From Sphingosinicella sp942492965 (GTDB lineage: Bacteria; Pseudomonadota; Alphaproteobacteria; Sphingomonadales; Sphingomonadaceae): 64,000 bases of DNA. The translations under genes were made by a program, and so were the position numbers. The DNA is taken from assembly GCA_942492965.1 (NCBI GenBank), contig OW818656.1:62001-126000 (forward strand), read 5' to 3'. Each line of letters starts with the position of its first letter. The first letter of the stretch is position 1. Below are positions 25,414-34,277 of the stretch, piece after piece. The notes beneath the pieces were generated by a model. The model saw only the letters and a program-made list of their open reading frames with translations, was not told the origin of the DNA and did no database searches.

Positions 25414-26589
25414 GTGCTGAACGTCCTCACCTTCTCCTCGCTCTACCCCAACGCGGTGCAGCCGAATTTCGGCGGATTCGTCGAGCGGCAGACGACACGC
25501 CTCGCCGCACGCGGCGATGTGGACCTGAAAGTTTTGGCGCCCGTCGGCATGTTCCTGCCGGTCGGCCCCTACGCGGCGCTCACGCGCGTGCCGGGGCGGG
25601 GCGAGCATAACGGCATCCCGGTGTTCTGGCCGCGTTTTCCGCTGCTCCCCGCCATCGGCTGGCGCTTCAACCCCGCGCTCGCGTACCGGGCGGGGCGGCG
25701 CGTGCTCCTCGATCTCATCGCCGACGGCTTCTGCCCGGATGTGATCGACTGCGAATTCTTCTGGCCGGACGGCCCCGCCGCCGTGCAGCTCGGCCGCGCG
25801 TTCGGGATTCCGGTCTCCATCAAGGCGCGGGGGTCGGATATCCGCCTTTGGGGCCAGCGCCCCGCCGCGCGGAAGCTGATGGTGGATGCGGCAAACGCGG
25901 CGGACGGCCTGCTCGCCGTCTCCGAATCGCTGAAGGCCGACATGGTCGCCATCGGAATGCCCGAAGCGAAGATTCGCGTGCACCGCACGGGCATCGAACT
26001 CGATCGTTTTCGCCCCGTGGAGCGCGTGGCTGCCAAGGCCGCTCTCGGCGTTTCCGGGCCGCTGCTCCTCGCTGTCGGCAACCTCGTGGCGCTCAAACGC
26101 TTCGATCTCGTCATCGGTGCGGCGGAGCTTCTGCCCGAGGCCGCGCTGCTGATCGCCGGCGAAGGCCGCGAACGGCGGAAACTCGAAGCGATGATCGCAG
26201 AGCGCGGCCTGTCGGAACGCGTTCGTCTGCTCGGCGGCGTACACCACACCGACATGCCCGCCCTGATGGCAGCGGCGGACGTGTTCGTTCATGCGTCGTC
26301 GAGCGAAGGCCTCGCCAACGTGTGGGTCGAAGCGCTCGCGAGCGGCACACCTGTCGTCACGGCGAATGTCGGTGCTGCCGCCGAGGTTGTGGATCGCCCC
26401 GAGGCCGGCACGCTTATCGACGATGCACGGCCCGCGGTTTTCGCCGAGGCGATCCGCGCGACGCTGGAAACGCCGCCCGCTCCCGAGGCCGTGCGCGCGT
26501 CGGCACTGCGCTTCGACTGGAAGACCAACACGGATGCGCTCTACGCGCACCTGCGGGGGCTCGCGTCAGGCGCCGAGGCCCAGCAGTAA
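25414..26589 (+). CDS. GT4-family glycosyltransferase
   Basis: The 391-residue GT-B protein starts VLNVLTFSSLYPNAVQPNFG, a typical group 1 opening. It has KARGSDIRLWG in the middle and the C-terminal donor site HASSSEGLANVWVEALASG (E-x7-E motif), followed by GTPVVTANVGAAAEVV. It transfers a nucleotide sugar to an unknown surface glycan or lipid. Start is a GTG at 25414 without a clear ribosome site. The 3' end overlaps the convergent Mth938-like gene by 24 bases. No other polysaccharide genes are adjacent. Confidence 0.85.
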   Translation: MLNVLTFSSLYPNAVQPNFGGFVERQTTRLAARGDVDLKVLAPVGMFLPVGPYAALTRVPGRGEHNGIPVFWPRFPLLPAIGWRFNPALAYRAGRRVLLDLIADGFCPDVIDCEFFWPDGPAAVQLGRAFGIPVSIKARGSDIRLWGQRPAARKLMVDAANAADGLLAVSESLKADMVAIGMPEAKIRVHRTGIELDRFRPVERVAAKAALGVSGPLLLAVGNLVALKRFDLVIGAAELLPEAALLIAGEGRERRKLEAMIAERGLSERVRLLGGVHHTDMPALMAAADVFVHASSSEGLANVWVEALASGTPVVTANVGAAAEVVDRPEAGTLIDDARPAVFAEAIRATLETPPAPEAVRASALRFDWKTNTDALYAHLRGLASGAEAQQ

Positions 26590-26937
26590 CGCGCCGACGA
26601 GTCGGCCCTCGCCGGCAAGCACGTTGTAGGTGCGCGCGGCGAGCTGCGACGTCATGACGTCAACCCCTGCCCCCTTCGCGGCGAGCGCGTCGAGCAGGGC
26701 CTGATCGGGCCAGCGCAGCGTAGCCCCAGTGCCGACGAGCAGCACTTCCCGCGCGGGATCAAGCGCAAGCAGCGGTGCGAAGGCCTCGATCGTGAGCGCG
26801 TCCCCCGCGTCTTCGATGCCGCCCGGCCAGATGAGGATGCTTGCCGCGCGCGGTTCCCCGGCCACGACAAACCGGCCACCCCGAATCGCGTCGATACGAT
26901 GGACGCCGCGCGGGCCGGTCTGAAGTTCGAGCGGCAC
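26566..26937 (-). CDS. Mth938-like domain protein
   Basis: The 123-residue protein has FVVAGEPRAASILIWPGG, EVLLVGTGATLRWPDQ and TYNVLAGEGRLVGALLLG, the pattern of the Mth938/NDUFAF3-like family. It is 4 bases after secF, and this place after yajC-secD-secF is frequent in alphaproteobacteria. Mitochondrial relatives assist complex I assembly; the bacterial role is unproven. Confidence 0.85.
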   Translation of the reverse strand: MPLELQTGPRGVHRIDAIRGGRFVVAGEPRAASILIWPGGIEDAGDALTIEAFAPLLALDPAREVLLVGTGATLRWPDQALLDALAAKGAGVDVMTSQLAARTYNVLAGEGRLVGALLLGLGA

Positions 26938-26941
26938 GTGC

Positions 26942-27892
26942 CTACCGGCTGCCGACCTTCTCGGCGGTTCCGGTATCGGCGGGCGCGAACGTGTGCGGCC
27001 CGACGCCGAGCGAGATCAGCAGCGAGGACGACACGAAGATCGACGAATAGGTGCCGATCACGATGCCGAGCAGCATCGCCGCCGTGAAGCCGAACAGCAC
27101 ATTGCCGCCAAGCAGCAGCAGCGAGCCGAGCGCGAGGATCAGCGCCATCGTCGTCGCGACGGTTCGCGAGAGCGTTTCGTTCACCGAGAGGTCGATCAGC
27201 GATCCGATCTCCATCTGCCGGTACTTCCTCAGATTCTCGCGGATACGGTCGTCGACGACGACCTTGTCGTTCAGCGAATAGCCGATGATGGTCAGCACCG
27301 CCGCAACGATGTTGAGGTCGAATTCAAGCTGCGTCAGCGCGAAGAAGCCGAGCGTCACCGTCACGTCGTGCACGAGCGCGACGATCGTCGAGACGCCGAA
27401 ATGCCATTCGAAGCGGATCCATGTGAACAGCGCGATCGCGCCCATCGAAAGCACGATGGCGATGATACCGTCCCGGATCAGCTCTTCGGAAACCTTGCCG
27501 CTCACCGTTTCGACACGCCGGAACGTCGCGTCCTCGTGGTTCTCGCTGATCGCGGACTGCACCTGCTGCACGACCTTCTGCACGGCCGCATCGTCCCCCG
27601 GCGGCAGCGGCAGGCGCACGAGCACCGTATCCGGTCCGCCGAAGTTCTGCAGCGCCGAGGAGCCGAAGCCGAGACCGTCCACCGTGTCGCGAAGCTCGTC
27701 GAGCTTCACCGATTCCTCGAACTTCACCTCCATCATCAGGCCGCCGACGAAATCGACGCCGAGGTTGAGCCCGCGCGTCGCGAGGAGCGCGATCGAGCTG
27801 AGCGTCAGCACCACGGTGATGGCGAACGCCACCCAGCGCACCCGCACGAAGCCGATGTTGGTGTTGTCCGGAACGAGTTTCAGGAGCCGCAT
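26942..27892 (-). CDS. secF: Preprotein translocase subunit SecF
   Basis: The 316-residue protein has six predicted membrane spans. It begins LLKLVPDNTNIGFVRVRWVAF, followed by GLNLGVDFVGGLMMEV (the SecF G-I-D-F-x-G-G element) and later IGYSLNDKVVVDDRIRENL. It works with SecD and YajC to drive late steps of protein export using the proton gradient. It follows secD by 12 bases. Confidence 0.96.
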   Translation of the reverse strand: MRLLKLVPDNTNIGFVRVRWVAFAITVVLTLSSIALLATRGLNLGVDFVGGLMMEVKFEESVKLDELRDTVDGLGFGSSALQNFGGPDTVLVRLPLPPGDDAAVQKVVQQVQSAISENHEDATFRRVETVSGKVSEELIRDGIIAIVLSMGAIALFTWIRFEWHFGVSTIVALVHDVTVTLGFFALTQLEFDLNIVAAVLTIIGYSLNDKVVVDDRIRENLRKYRQMEIGSLIDLSVNETLSRTVATTMALILALGSLLLLGGNVLFGFTAAMLLGIVIGTYSSIFVSSSLLISLGVGPHTFAPADTGTAEKVGSR

Positions 27893-27904
27893 GGAAGGGT
27901 CCGA

Positions 27905-29497
27905 TCAGATTGTTATGGTCGTGGGCCGCTTGCGGTGCAGCCAGTTGGCGATGAACAGCCGCGTGATGGTAACGGCGGTGAACACCGATGTGATGATGCC
28001 GATGGTCAGAACCACGGCGAAGCCCTTGATCGGGCCCGAACCGAACGCGAACATCACCGCCGCGACGATCAGGTTCATCGTATTCGCGTCCCAGATCGTG
28101 CGGCTGGCTTCCTTGAAGCCGGTTTCCACCGCCGCCCTGACGTTCCGGCCCTTGCGCCGTTCCTCGCGGATACGCTCGTTGATGAGCACGTTGGCGTCGA
28201 CCGCGGCGCCGATGGTGAGCACCATGCCAGCCACGCCCGGCAGCGTCATCGTCGCGCCGGTCAGCGACATGATCGCGAGGATCAGGATCACGTTCAGCAC
28301 GAGCGCGATGTTCGCGTAGACACCGAACCGCCCGTAGGTGACGAGCATGAACAGGCCAACGGCGACCACCGAGACGAGCGACGCAATCGTGCCGGCGCGA
28401 ATCGAATCGGCGCCGAGATCGGGGCCGACAGTGCGCTCCTCGACGACCTTCAGCTCGACGGGAAGCTTGCCCGAACGCAGCAGGATCGCCAGTTCGTTGG
28501 AGCTTTCCGCGTTGAAGCTGCCGGAAATGACGCCCGATCCGCCAAGAATCGGCTCATTGATATTGGGCGCGCTGATCACGCGGTTGTCGAGCACGATCGC
28601 GAACGGCTTGCCGACATTCTCCTGCGTGACACGCGCAAAACGGCGGCCGCCCGCGCTGTCGAAGCGGAAGTTCACGACCCACTGGCCCTGCTGCAATGTC
28701 TGCTGCGCGTCCATCAGCTGGTCGCCGGTGATGATCGCGCGGCGCTTCACCGCGATCGGCTGCCCGGTATCCGCCATCTGAAGTATCTGGCTGCCCGCAG
28801 GCGCACGGCCCGCCGCGACGTCGGACGGATCGGCGTCGATATCGACGAGCTTGAATTCAAGCTGCGCGGTCTTGCCAAGTAGTTGCTTCAGCGCCGAAGG
28901 ATCCTGAAGCCCCGGCACCTGCACGACGATGCGCTCGGTTCCCTGCCGGATAATCGTCGGCTCGCGCGTGCCAAGTTCGTCGATGCGGCGGCGGATCACC
29001 TCCACTGCCTGTGTCATCGCGCCTTCCATGGCCTGCGTGCGCCCCGCCGAAGTTTGCGTCAGCACGATGCGGTTACCGTCCGCCACTTCCACATTAAAGC
29101 TGCGCTGCCCAGTCACGCCGATCGGCAGGGAAAGGTTGCGCAACAGGTCGACCGCGCGGTCTACATCGTCAACATTGCGCACAAGGAAGCTCACCCGCCC
29201 GCCCCGGTTGCTGACGTCGCCCACCGCGATCGCCCCACCCTCGGCACGGCGCAGTTCGGAAAGCGCGTCTTCCTCCATCTTGTCGATGTTGGCGCGCGCC
29301 AGCCCTTCGGCATTCGCCTCGAGCAGGATGTGACTGCCGCCCCGGAGGTCGAGGCCGAGGTTCATCTGCTTCTTGGGAGCCCAGCTCGGCCAGGCCTGAA
29401 CCTGCTCTTCGGGGAAGGCGTTGGGGATCGCGAAGATCACCCCCGCAACGAGCACGGCGATGATCGACCAGATCTTCGCCTTGGAAAATTCAAGCAT
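27905..29497 (-). CDS. secD: Preprotein translocase subunit SecD
   Basis: The 530-residue protein has an N-terminal span, then LGLDLRGGSHILLEA, a large periplasmic P1 region (GTREPTIIRQGTERIVVQVPG) and a C-terminal block of five spans with GVAGMVLTIGAAVDANVLI. It partners SecF. The ATG at 29497 lies 16 bases after yajC, forming yajC-secD-secF. Confidence 0.97.
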   Translation of the reverse strand: MLEFSKAKIWSIIAVLVAGVIFAIPNAFPEEQVQAWPSWAPKKQMNLGLDLRGGSHILLEANAEGLARANIDKMEEDALSELRRAEGGAIAVGDVSNRGGRVSFLVRNVDDVDRAVDLLRNLSLPIGVTGQRSFNVEVADGNRIVLTQTSAGRTQAMEGAMTQAVEVIRRRIDELGTREPTIIRQGTERIVVQVPGLQDPSALKQLLGKTAQLEFKLVDIDADPSDVAAGRAPAGSQILQMADTGQPIAVKRRAIITGDQLMDAQQTLQQGQWVVNFRFDSAGGRRFARVTQENVGKPFAIVLDNRVISAPNINEPILGGSGVISGSFNAESSNELAILLRSGKLPVELKVVEERTVGPDLGADSIRAGTIASLVSVVAVGLFMLVTYGRFGVYANIALVLNVILILAIMSLTGATMTLPGVAGMVLTIGAAVDANVLINERIREERRKGRNVRAAVETGFKEASRTIWDANTMNLIVAAVMFAFGSGPIKGFAVVLTIGIITSVFTAVTITRLFIANWLHRKRPTTITI

Positions 29498-29513
29498 GGT
29501 GCGGGGTCAACCT

Positions 29514-29861
29514 TCAGGCGGCCGTGTCGTTGGCGGGTTTGCCGGTCCCGGCGGTGCGCACCTCGGACAGCGTCGTCTTCACGACGCGGACCTTGGTGGA
29601 CGGCGCAAGCTCGACCTCGACCTCGTCGTCCGTCACCTTGGCGACCTTGCCGATCAGGCCGCCGGCTGTCACCACCGTGTCGCCCTTCTTCACGTTCGCG
29701 ATCATCTCGCGGTGCTGCTTCAGTCGGCGCTGTTGCGGACGGATCAGCAGGAAGTAGAAGATCGGGATGATGAGCAGGAAAGGCATGATCGCGTTAAGGA
29801 AAGCCGCGCCGCCTCCCGGCGCTGCCCCCGCGGCTTGCGCATAGGCTGGAGAAATGAGCAT
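29514..29861 (-). CDS. yajC: Preprotein translocase subunit YajC
   Basis: The 115-residue protein has an Ala/Gly-rich N-terminus, one membrane span (IMPFLLIIPIFYFLLIRPQQ) and the cytosolic YajC signature RRLKQHREMIANVKKGD and VVTAGGLIGKVAKV. AAGG precedes the ATG at 29861, so the longer frame to 29921 is not used. First gene of the sec operon. Confidence 0.94.
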   Translation of the reverse strand: MLISPAYAQAAGAAPGGGAAFLNAIMPFLLIIPIFYFLLIRPQQRRLKQHREMIANVKKGDTVVTAGGLIGKVAKVTDDEVEVELAPSTKVRVVKTTLSEVRTAGTGKPANDTAA

Positions 29862-29933
29862 TGAGACCCTTGCTTTCGAAAGCGTGTGGCTGCGATTTGG
29901 CGCGCGACTATACAAATGCAAGAGCGAGACGCA

Positions 29934-30776
29934 ATGAAAACGCCCGAATCTCCTGAAATCAGCCTTTTTTCACGCATCGCCGATGCGCTGGAGCGGCTCG
30001 CGCCGGCCCGGACCGCCTTCGAAGAGGTTCCGGACGCTCCGGCCTACGCGTGGGATCACGGCGCGCTGAGACCGGTCGCGACGCTTCGCGCGCAGCCGCT
30101 GGACCGCTACGTCGGCATCGATGCGCAGCGCGATGCTCTACTCCGCAACACCGAGCGGCTGGCAAGGCGCCTGCCCGCGCACGACATCCTGCTGTGGGGC
30201 TCGCGCGGGATGGGCAAGTCCAGCCTCGTGAAGTCCGCCGTCGCGCATCTGCAGGCGGCGGGCGATGTCATCGCGCTCGTCGAGATCGAGCGCGATGACA
30301 TCGCCGACGTTTCGCTGCTGCTCCGCCGCCTCGCGAAGCTGGACCGCGCTTTCGTTCTGTTCTGCGACGATCTCAGCTTCGATACCGACGAACGCCAGTA
30401 TCGCCGCCTGCGCTCCGTCCTCGAAGGCGGCATCGAGGCGCGGCCGGACAATTGTCGCTTCTACGTCACGTCGAACCGCCGCCACATCGTGCCGCGCGAG
30501 ATGCGCGAGAACGAGCTGGCGAACAGCATCAACGTCCGCGACGTGCTCGATGATCGCCTCGCACTCGCCGACCGCTTCGGGCTCTCGCTGGGCTTCCACG
30601 CCTGCGACCAGACGACGTATCTGGCGATGGTCGAAGCCTATGGTCGCGCCTACGGGCTCGACATCGATCCGCAGGCCGCCGTCACGTGGGCGACGGGGCG
30701 CGGCGGGCGTTCGGGGCGCGTCGCGTGGCAGTATGTGCAGGAGGTCGCCGGCGCTGCCGGCGTTCGACTAATCTGA
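29934..30776 (+). CDS. DUF815-family AAA ATPase
   Basis: A 280-residue protein. LLWGSRGMGKSSLVKS is a Walker A site (around residue 85), FVLFCDDLSFD a Walker B, and RFYVTSNRRHIVPREM a sensor-like block, the DUF815 pattern. Function unknown in the family; it is often near sec genes. The ATG at 29934 (MKTPESPEISLF) is preferred because family similarity begins there. It diverges from yajC. Confidence 0.85.
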   Translation: MKTPESPEISLFSRIADALERLAPARTAFEEVPDAPAYAWDHGALRPVATLRAQPLDRYVGIDAQRDALLRNTERLARRLPAHDILLWGSRGMGKSSLVKSAVAHLQAAGDVIALVEIERDDIADVSLLLRRLAKLDRAFVLFCDDLSFDTDERQYRRLRSVLEGGIEARPDNCRFYVTSNRRHIVPREMRENELANSINVRDVLDDRLALADRFGLSLGFHACDQTTYLAMVEAYGRAYGLDIDPQAAVTWATGRGGRSGRVAWQYVQEVAGAAGVRLI

Positions 30777-32491
30777 GCCTGCCTCTCGATCCCGCGATCG
30801 TCAGCTCGACGATTCTCGCCCTCGCGCTGGTGCTCTTCATCAGCGAGAAGGTGCGGCACGACCTCGTCGCAGTCATCGCGCTGCTCGCTGCACTGGTGTG
30901 CGGCGTCGTCAGCCCCAAAGCCGCGCTGGAGGGCTTTTCCGACCCCGCCGTTATCGCCGTTGCGGCCGTGCTCATCGTCGGCCGCGCGGTCGAGCTTAGC
31001 GGCGTGGCGGCGGCCTTCACGCGGCGGGTGATACCGGGCCATGCCCCCTTCGCCATCCGGCTCATCATCGTGATGGTGGTCGGCGCCGTGCTGTCGGCGT
31101 TCATGAACAACATCGCCGCGCTCGTCATCACCATGCCGATCGCCACTCAGGTCGCCATCGATTCGCGGCGCTCCCCTTCCGCGGCGCTGATGCCGCTCGC
31201 ATTCGCAACCATCCTCGGCGGCATGACAACTCTGATCGGCACGCCCGCGAACCTTATCCTGTCGTCGATCCGGCAAAACGCGCTCGGGGAGCCTTTCAGC
31301 TTCTTCCAGATGACGCCGGTGGCAAGCTGCGTGGCAGCGGCGGGGCTGCTCTACATGGCGGTGATCGGCTGGCGGCTGCTGCCCGATGCGCGCGCGCCTG
31401 TCCGCGCATTCGCCAACCCGTGGCGCATCTTCGAGCTCGATGTTCCGGTGGAAACCGACGATGCGGAACTCCGCGCAGTACTGCGCAAGGCGGGGAGCCG
31501 ACTCCTTGCGAGCTTCGACGGCTATTCGCAGGCGATCGGCGGCGACCGGCGCCGCGTGCTCGTGCTCAGTCGAAAGGATCCGTGGGAGCTGTCCGACGCG
31601 ACCGGCACCTATCCGACCGTCACCCGCAATCCTGCGCCCGATGCGACGACGGTACGCGCCGCGGTGGCGCACGGCTCCTTCCTCATCGGCCAGCGGTACG
31701 AGGCCGTGACCTGGCGCAGCGGACAGCAGCTCCGCGTCGTCGCGGCGGGGCCGCGCGCCGCGCACGAACGCCTGCCGCTTTCGGAAATGGAGATACAGCC
31801 CGGCGACCAGCTTTTCATCCACGGCCCGGAGACCCAGCTCGGCGCATTCATCGCGAACGCGCGCCTGCTCGAAATCGGCCGGCTCGATACGCCGCCGGTG
31901 GAGCCGAGCCGAGCCGCCGCCATCGTCGGCATCTTCGCTGCCGCCATCGTGGGCATCGTGGCGTTTGATCTGTCCCCTGCCATCGCGTTCTTCGCCGCCG
32001 CCGCCATACTGGCGGCGACCCGCCTCATTCCGACCTCGGAGGTCTACCGTTCGATAGACTGGCCGGTCGTCGTTCTGCTTGCGGCGATGATCCCGGTCGG
32101 CCAGAGCCTCGAATCGACGGGGGCCGTCAATATTCTCTCGGAATGGCTGAGTGCTCAGCTTGGCGGTTCAAGCGCGTTCGTCACCTTCGCGGCGATCGGC
32201 GCGGCGACGCTGCTCCTCTCCGCCCTCCTCAACAACGTGGCTACAGCAATCATCATGGGGCCGCTCGCGATCCAGATGTCGGAGTACATGGAATTCTCGC
32301 CCGATGCGGGCCTCATCATGGTGCTGATCGCTGCGTCATCGGACTTCCTCACGCCCATCGGGCACCAGAACAACTTGCTCGTCATGGGGCCGGGCGGCTA
32401 TCGGTTCTCGGATTATGCGCGGATGGGGGTGGGCGTTTCGGTCATCGTCATCGGTGTTGCGGCCTGGCTGTTGAGTAGAGGATTTGGATAG
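30725..32491 (+). CDS. SLC13-type anion permease with central TrkA-C-like region
   Basis: The protein has roughly 588 residues with two blocks of membrane spans separated by a soluble region of about 200 residues. LALVLFISEKVRHDLVAV near the start, SAFMNNIAALVITMPIA, GGMTTLIGTPANLILSS and the second-half LLSALLNNVATAIIMGP with FLTPIGHQNNLLVMGPGGY are the duplicated DASS/SLC13 signature. The central EIQPGDQLFIHGPE segment resembles an RCK C-terminal (TrkA-C) unit. Substrate is probably sulfate or a dicarboxylate. The start is uncertain: no ATG exists near the 5' end, and GTG at 30725 or 30686 overlaps the DUF815 gene. Confidence 0.83.
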   Translation: MAVCAGGRRRCRRSTNLSLPLDPAIVSSTILALALVLFISEKVRHDLVAVIALLAALVCGVVSPKAALEGFSDPAVIAVAAVLIVGRAVELSGVAAAFTRRVIPGHAPFAIRLIIVMVVGAVLSAFMNNIAALVITMPIATQVAIDSRRSPSAALMPLAFATILGGMTTLIGTPANLILSSIRQNALGEPFSFFQMTPVASCVAAAGLLYMAVIGWRLLPDARAPVRAFANPWRIFELDVPVETDDAELRAVLRKAGSRLLASFDGYSQAIGGDRRRVLVLSRKDPWELSDATGTYPTVTRNPAPDATTVRAAVAHGSFLIGQRYEAVTWRSGQQLRVVAAGPRAAHERLPLSEMEIQPGDQLFIHGPETQLGAFIANARLLEIGRLDTPPVEPSRAAAIVGIFAAAIVGIVAFDLSPAIAFFAAAAILAATRLIPTSEVYRSIDWPVVVLLAAMIPVGQSLESTGAVNILSEWLSAQLGGSSAFVTFAAIGAATLLLSALLNNVATAIIMGPLAIQMSEYMEFSPDAGLIMVLIAASSDFLTPIGHQNNLLVMGPGGYRFSDYARMGVGVSVIVIGVAAWLLSRGFG

Positions 32492-34154
32492 CACGACGCG
32501 CAAGGGGCTGAAGGCCCGCATCGATAAAACGCTTCATCACGCATCGACGTTGTGGCGCCGCCAGCGCGCCTACTGGCGGCGTTCCGTGGTGCGTTCGGTC
32601 GATCACGCAGAGGTCAACTCGAAGCTGGACGGCGAAGCGCACTGGTCCGCGCGCTTCGGTTTCATGCTCATCATGTCGGCGGGCATCGCCGTGCTCGGCC
32701 TGCTGCTCTCGTCGCCAGCGGTCGTCATCGGCGCGATGCTGATTTCGCCGCTAATGGGTCCAATCATGGCGCTGGGGTTCAGCCTCGCCCGCTTCAACCT
32801 GCCCGAAGCGAAACTCTCGCTGACAACACTCGGCATCGGCGTCGCCGCTGCGGTCGGTTTCTGCGCCGTGGTCGTCTATCTATCTCCGCTGCAAGCCGTC
32901 ACCCCCGAAATCCTCGCGCGGACGCGCCCGAACTTCTTCGACCTGCTCGTTGCGATCTTCTCGGCGCTCGCGGGCGCCTATGCCGTGATTCGCGGGCGCG
33001 GTGAAACCATCGTCGGCGTTGCCATCGCCACCGCCCTCATGCCCCCGCTCGCCGTCGTCGGCTACGGCCTCGCGACACTGAACGGCACCGTGTTCTTCGG
33101 CGCGCTGGGCTTGTTCATGACAAACCTGCTCGCGATTGCGCTGAGCGCGGCAGTGATGGCCAAGATGTACGGCTTCGGCACAGCCATGTCGGATCGTTCC
33201 ACGCGCATCCAGACCATCGGCATCCTCGGGATTTTCGCGGTTCTCTCCGTGCCGCTGCTGTTCTCGCTGCACCAGATCGCGTGGGAAGCGCTCGCGAGCC
33301 GCCTCACGCGCGAGGCCATCGGGGCCTATTTCGGCCCCGACGCGCGCGTTTCGCAGCTCGAAATGGATTTCTCCTCCGAGCCGATCATCGCCCGCGCCAC
33401 GGTGCAGACGCCGAAGCGCCGCTATGATGCCGATCAACAGATCAGCGCCCGGCTGCGCGCGCGTCTCGACGAGCCCGTTGCGCTCAATCTGGCGCAAATC
33501 CTCGTCGACAGCGATGCGACGCTGAAGGAACGCGAGCAGCGCGAACTGGAAGCCGCGAAGCGCGCGCAGGGCGAATCGCTGCGCAAGGCGACCGAGGCCG
33601 ATGCGCAGCAGGTCGCCGCCGAACTCGCCATTCTCGGCGCGCAATCGCCTTCGTCCGTGAACGTCGATCTCGCCCGACGCTTCGCCGCGCTGACGGCCGA
33701 AGCGATGCCGGGCATCCGCCTCCCCGCCTGGCGCGCGCTCGAAACGCGTGTCGCGATCCGCCATCCGGGCTGGACGGTGATGGTGGTTCCGCCGGTCGGC
33801 CAGCTCCCGCTCATTCCGTTCGAGGAAGCCTCCGCCACGCTGTCGCCGAAGGGTATGGAGGCCGTGGTCGATGCCGCGTGGGCGCTGAAACGCTGGGGGG
33901 TCACCACTGTCCTGGTCAACGGCCGTGTCGCGAGCGGTGAGGCCAACAGCGGAGACGCACGCGACAAGGTCGCAGAGGATCGCGCCGCCGCCGTTGCCAC
34001 AGCACTCGGCGAGCGCGGCATCAAGGTCGCCTCGCGCAGCGCCACCTCGGGCACGATCCAGACCGCGGCAGAGGACGAATACGGCCGTAGCGCGCTCAGA
34101 AGCGTTGAACTCGTTCCCGATACGCTGGCCGAACCGCCAAGCGCTGCGCGGTAG
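32484..34154 (+). CDS. DUF389 membrane protein with OmpA-like C-terminal region
   Basis: The 556-residue protein has several spans in its first half, with SSPAVVIGAMLISPLMGPIMALG and GRGETIVGVAIATALMPPLAVVG, the repeated DUF389 signature. The second half is soluble. A GMEAVVDAAWALKRWGVTTVLVNGR segment and a late AEDEYGRSALRSVEL segment look like a degenerate OmpA/MotB peptidoglycan-binding fold. Function unknown. The start TTG at 32484 overlaps the permease stop. Both membrane genes probably form an operon. Confidence 0.8.
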   Translation: MDSTTRKGLKARIDKTLHHASTLWRRQRAYWRRSVVRSVDHAEVNSKLDGEAHWSARFGFMLIMSAGIAVLGLLLSSPAVVIGAMLISPLMGPIMALGFSLARFNLPEAKLSLTTLGIGVAAAVGFCAVVVYLSPLQAVTPEILARTRPNFFDLLVAIFSALAGAYAVIRGRGETIVGVAIATALMPPLAVVGYGLATLNGTVFFGALGLFMTNLLAIALSAAVMAKMYGFGTAMSDRSTRIQTIGILGIFAVLSVPLLFSLHQIAWEALASRLTREAIGAYFGPDARVSQLEMDFSSEPIIARATVQTPKRRYDADQQISARLRARLDEPVALNLAQILVDSDATLKEREQRELEAAKRAQGESLRKATEADAQQVAAELAILGAQSPSSVNVDLARRFAALTAEAMPGIRLPAWRALETRVAIRHPGWTVMVVPPVGQLPLIPFEEASATLSPKGMEAVVDAAWALKRWGVTTVLVNGRVASGEANSGDARDKVAEDRAAAVATALGERGIKVASRSATSGTIQTAAEDEYGRSALRSVELVPDTLAEPPSAAR

Positions 34155-34175
34155 CAAGCAACCTTCCGCAACACA

Positions 34176-34202
34176 TTGACACGCAAGCGTATCGTTTAAG
34201 AT
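34176..34202 (+). promoter_or_regulatory. Candidate promoter of the RND efflux operon
   Basis: A perfect -35 TTGACA (34176-34181) stands 15 bases before TAAGAT (34197-34202), in the 123-base gap ahead of the adaptor gene. The spacer is shorter than ideal, so only the -35 is persuasive. Confidence 0.3.
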
Positions 34203-34277
34203 TTTTAGACGCTATCTTCCCTTAGAATCACCCGTCCAGTATGCGTCTGAGTACGACTCGGAAGTGGATCAGCCGCT

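Noticed and set aside
26993..28882. 629-residue plus-strand frame opposite secF/secD
   Set aside because: Shadow of secDF with no domain and biased His/Arg/Asp composition.
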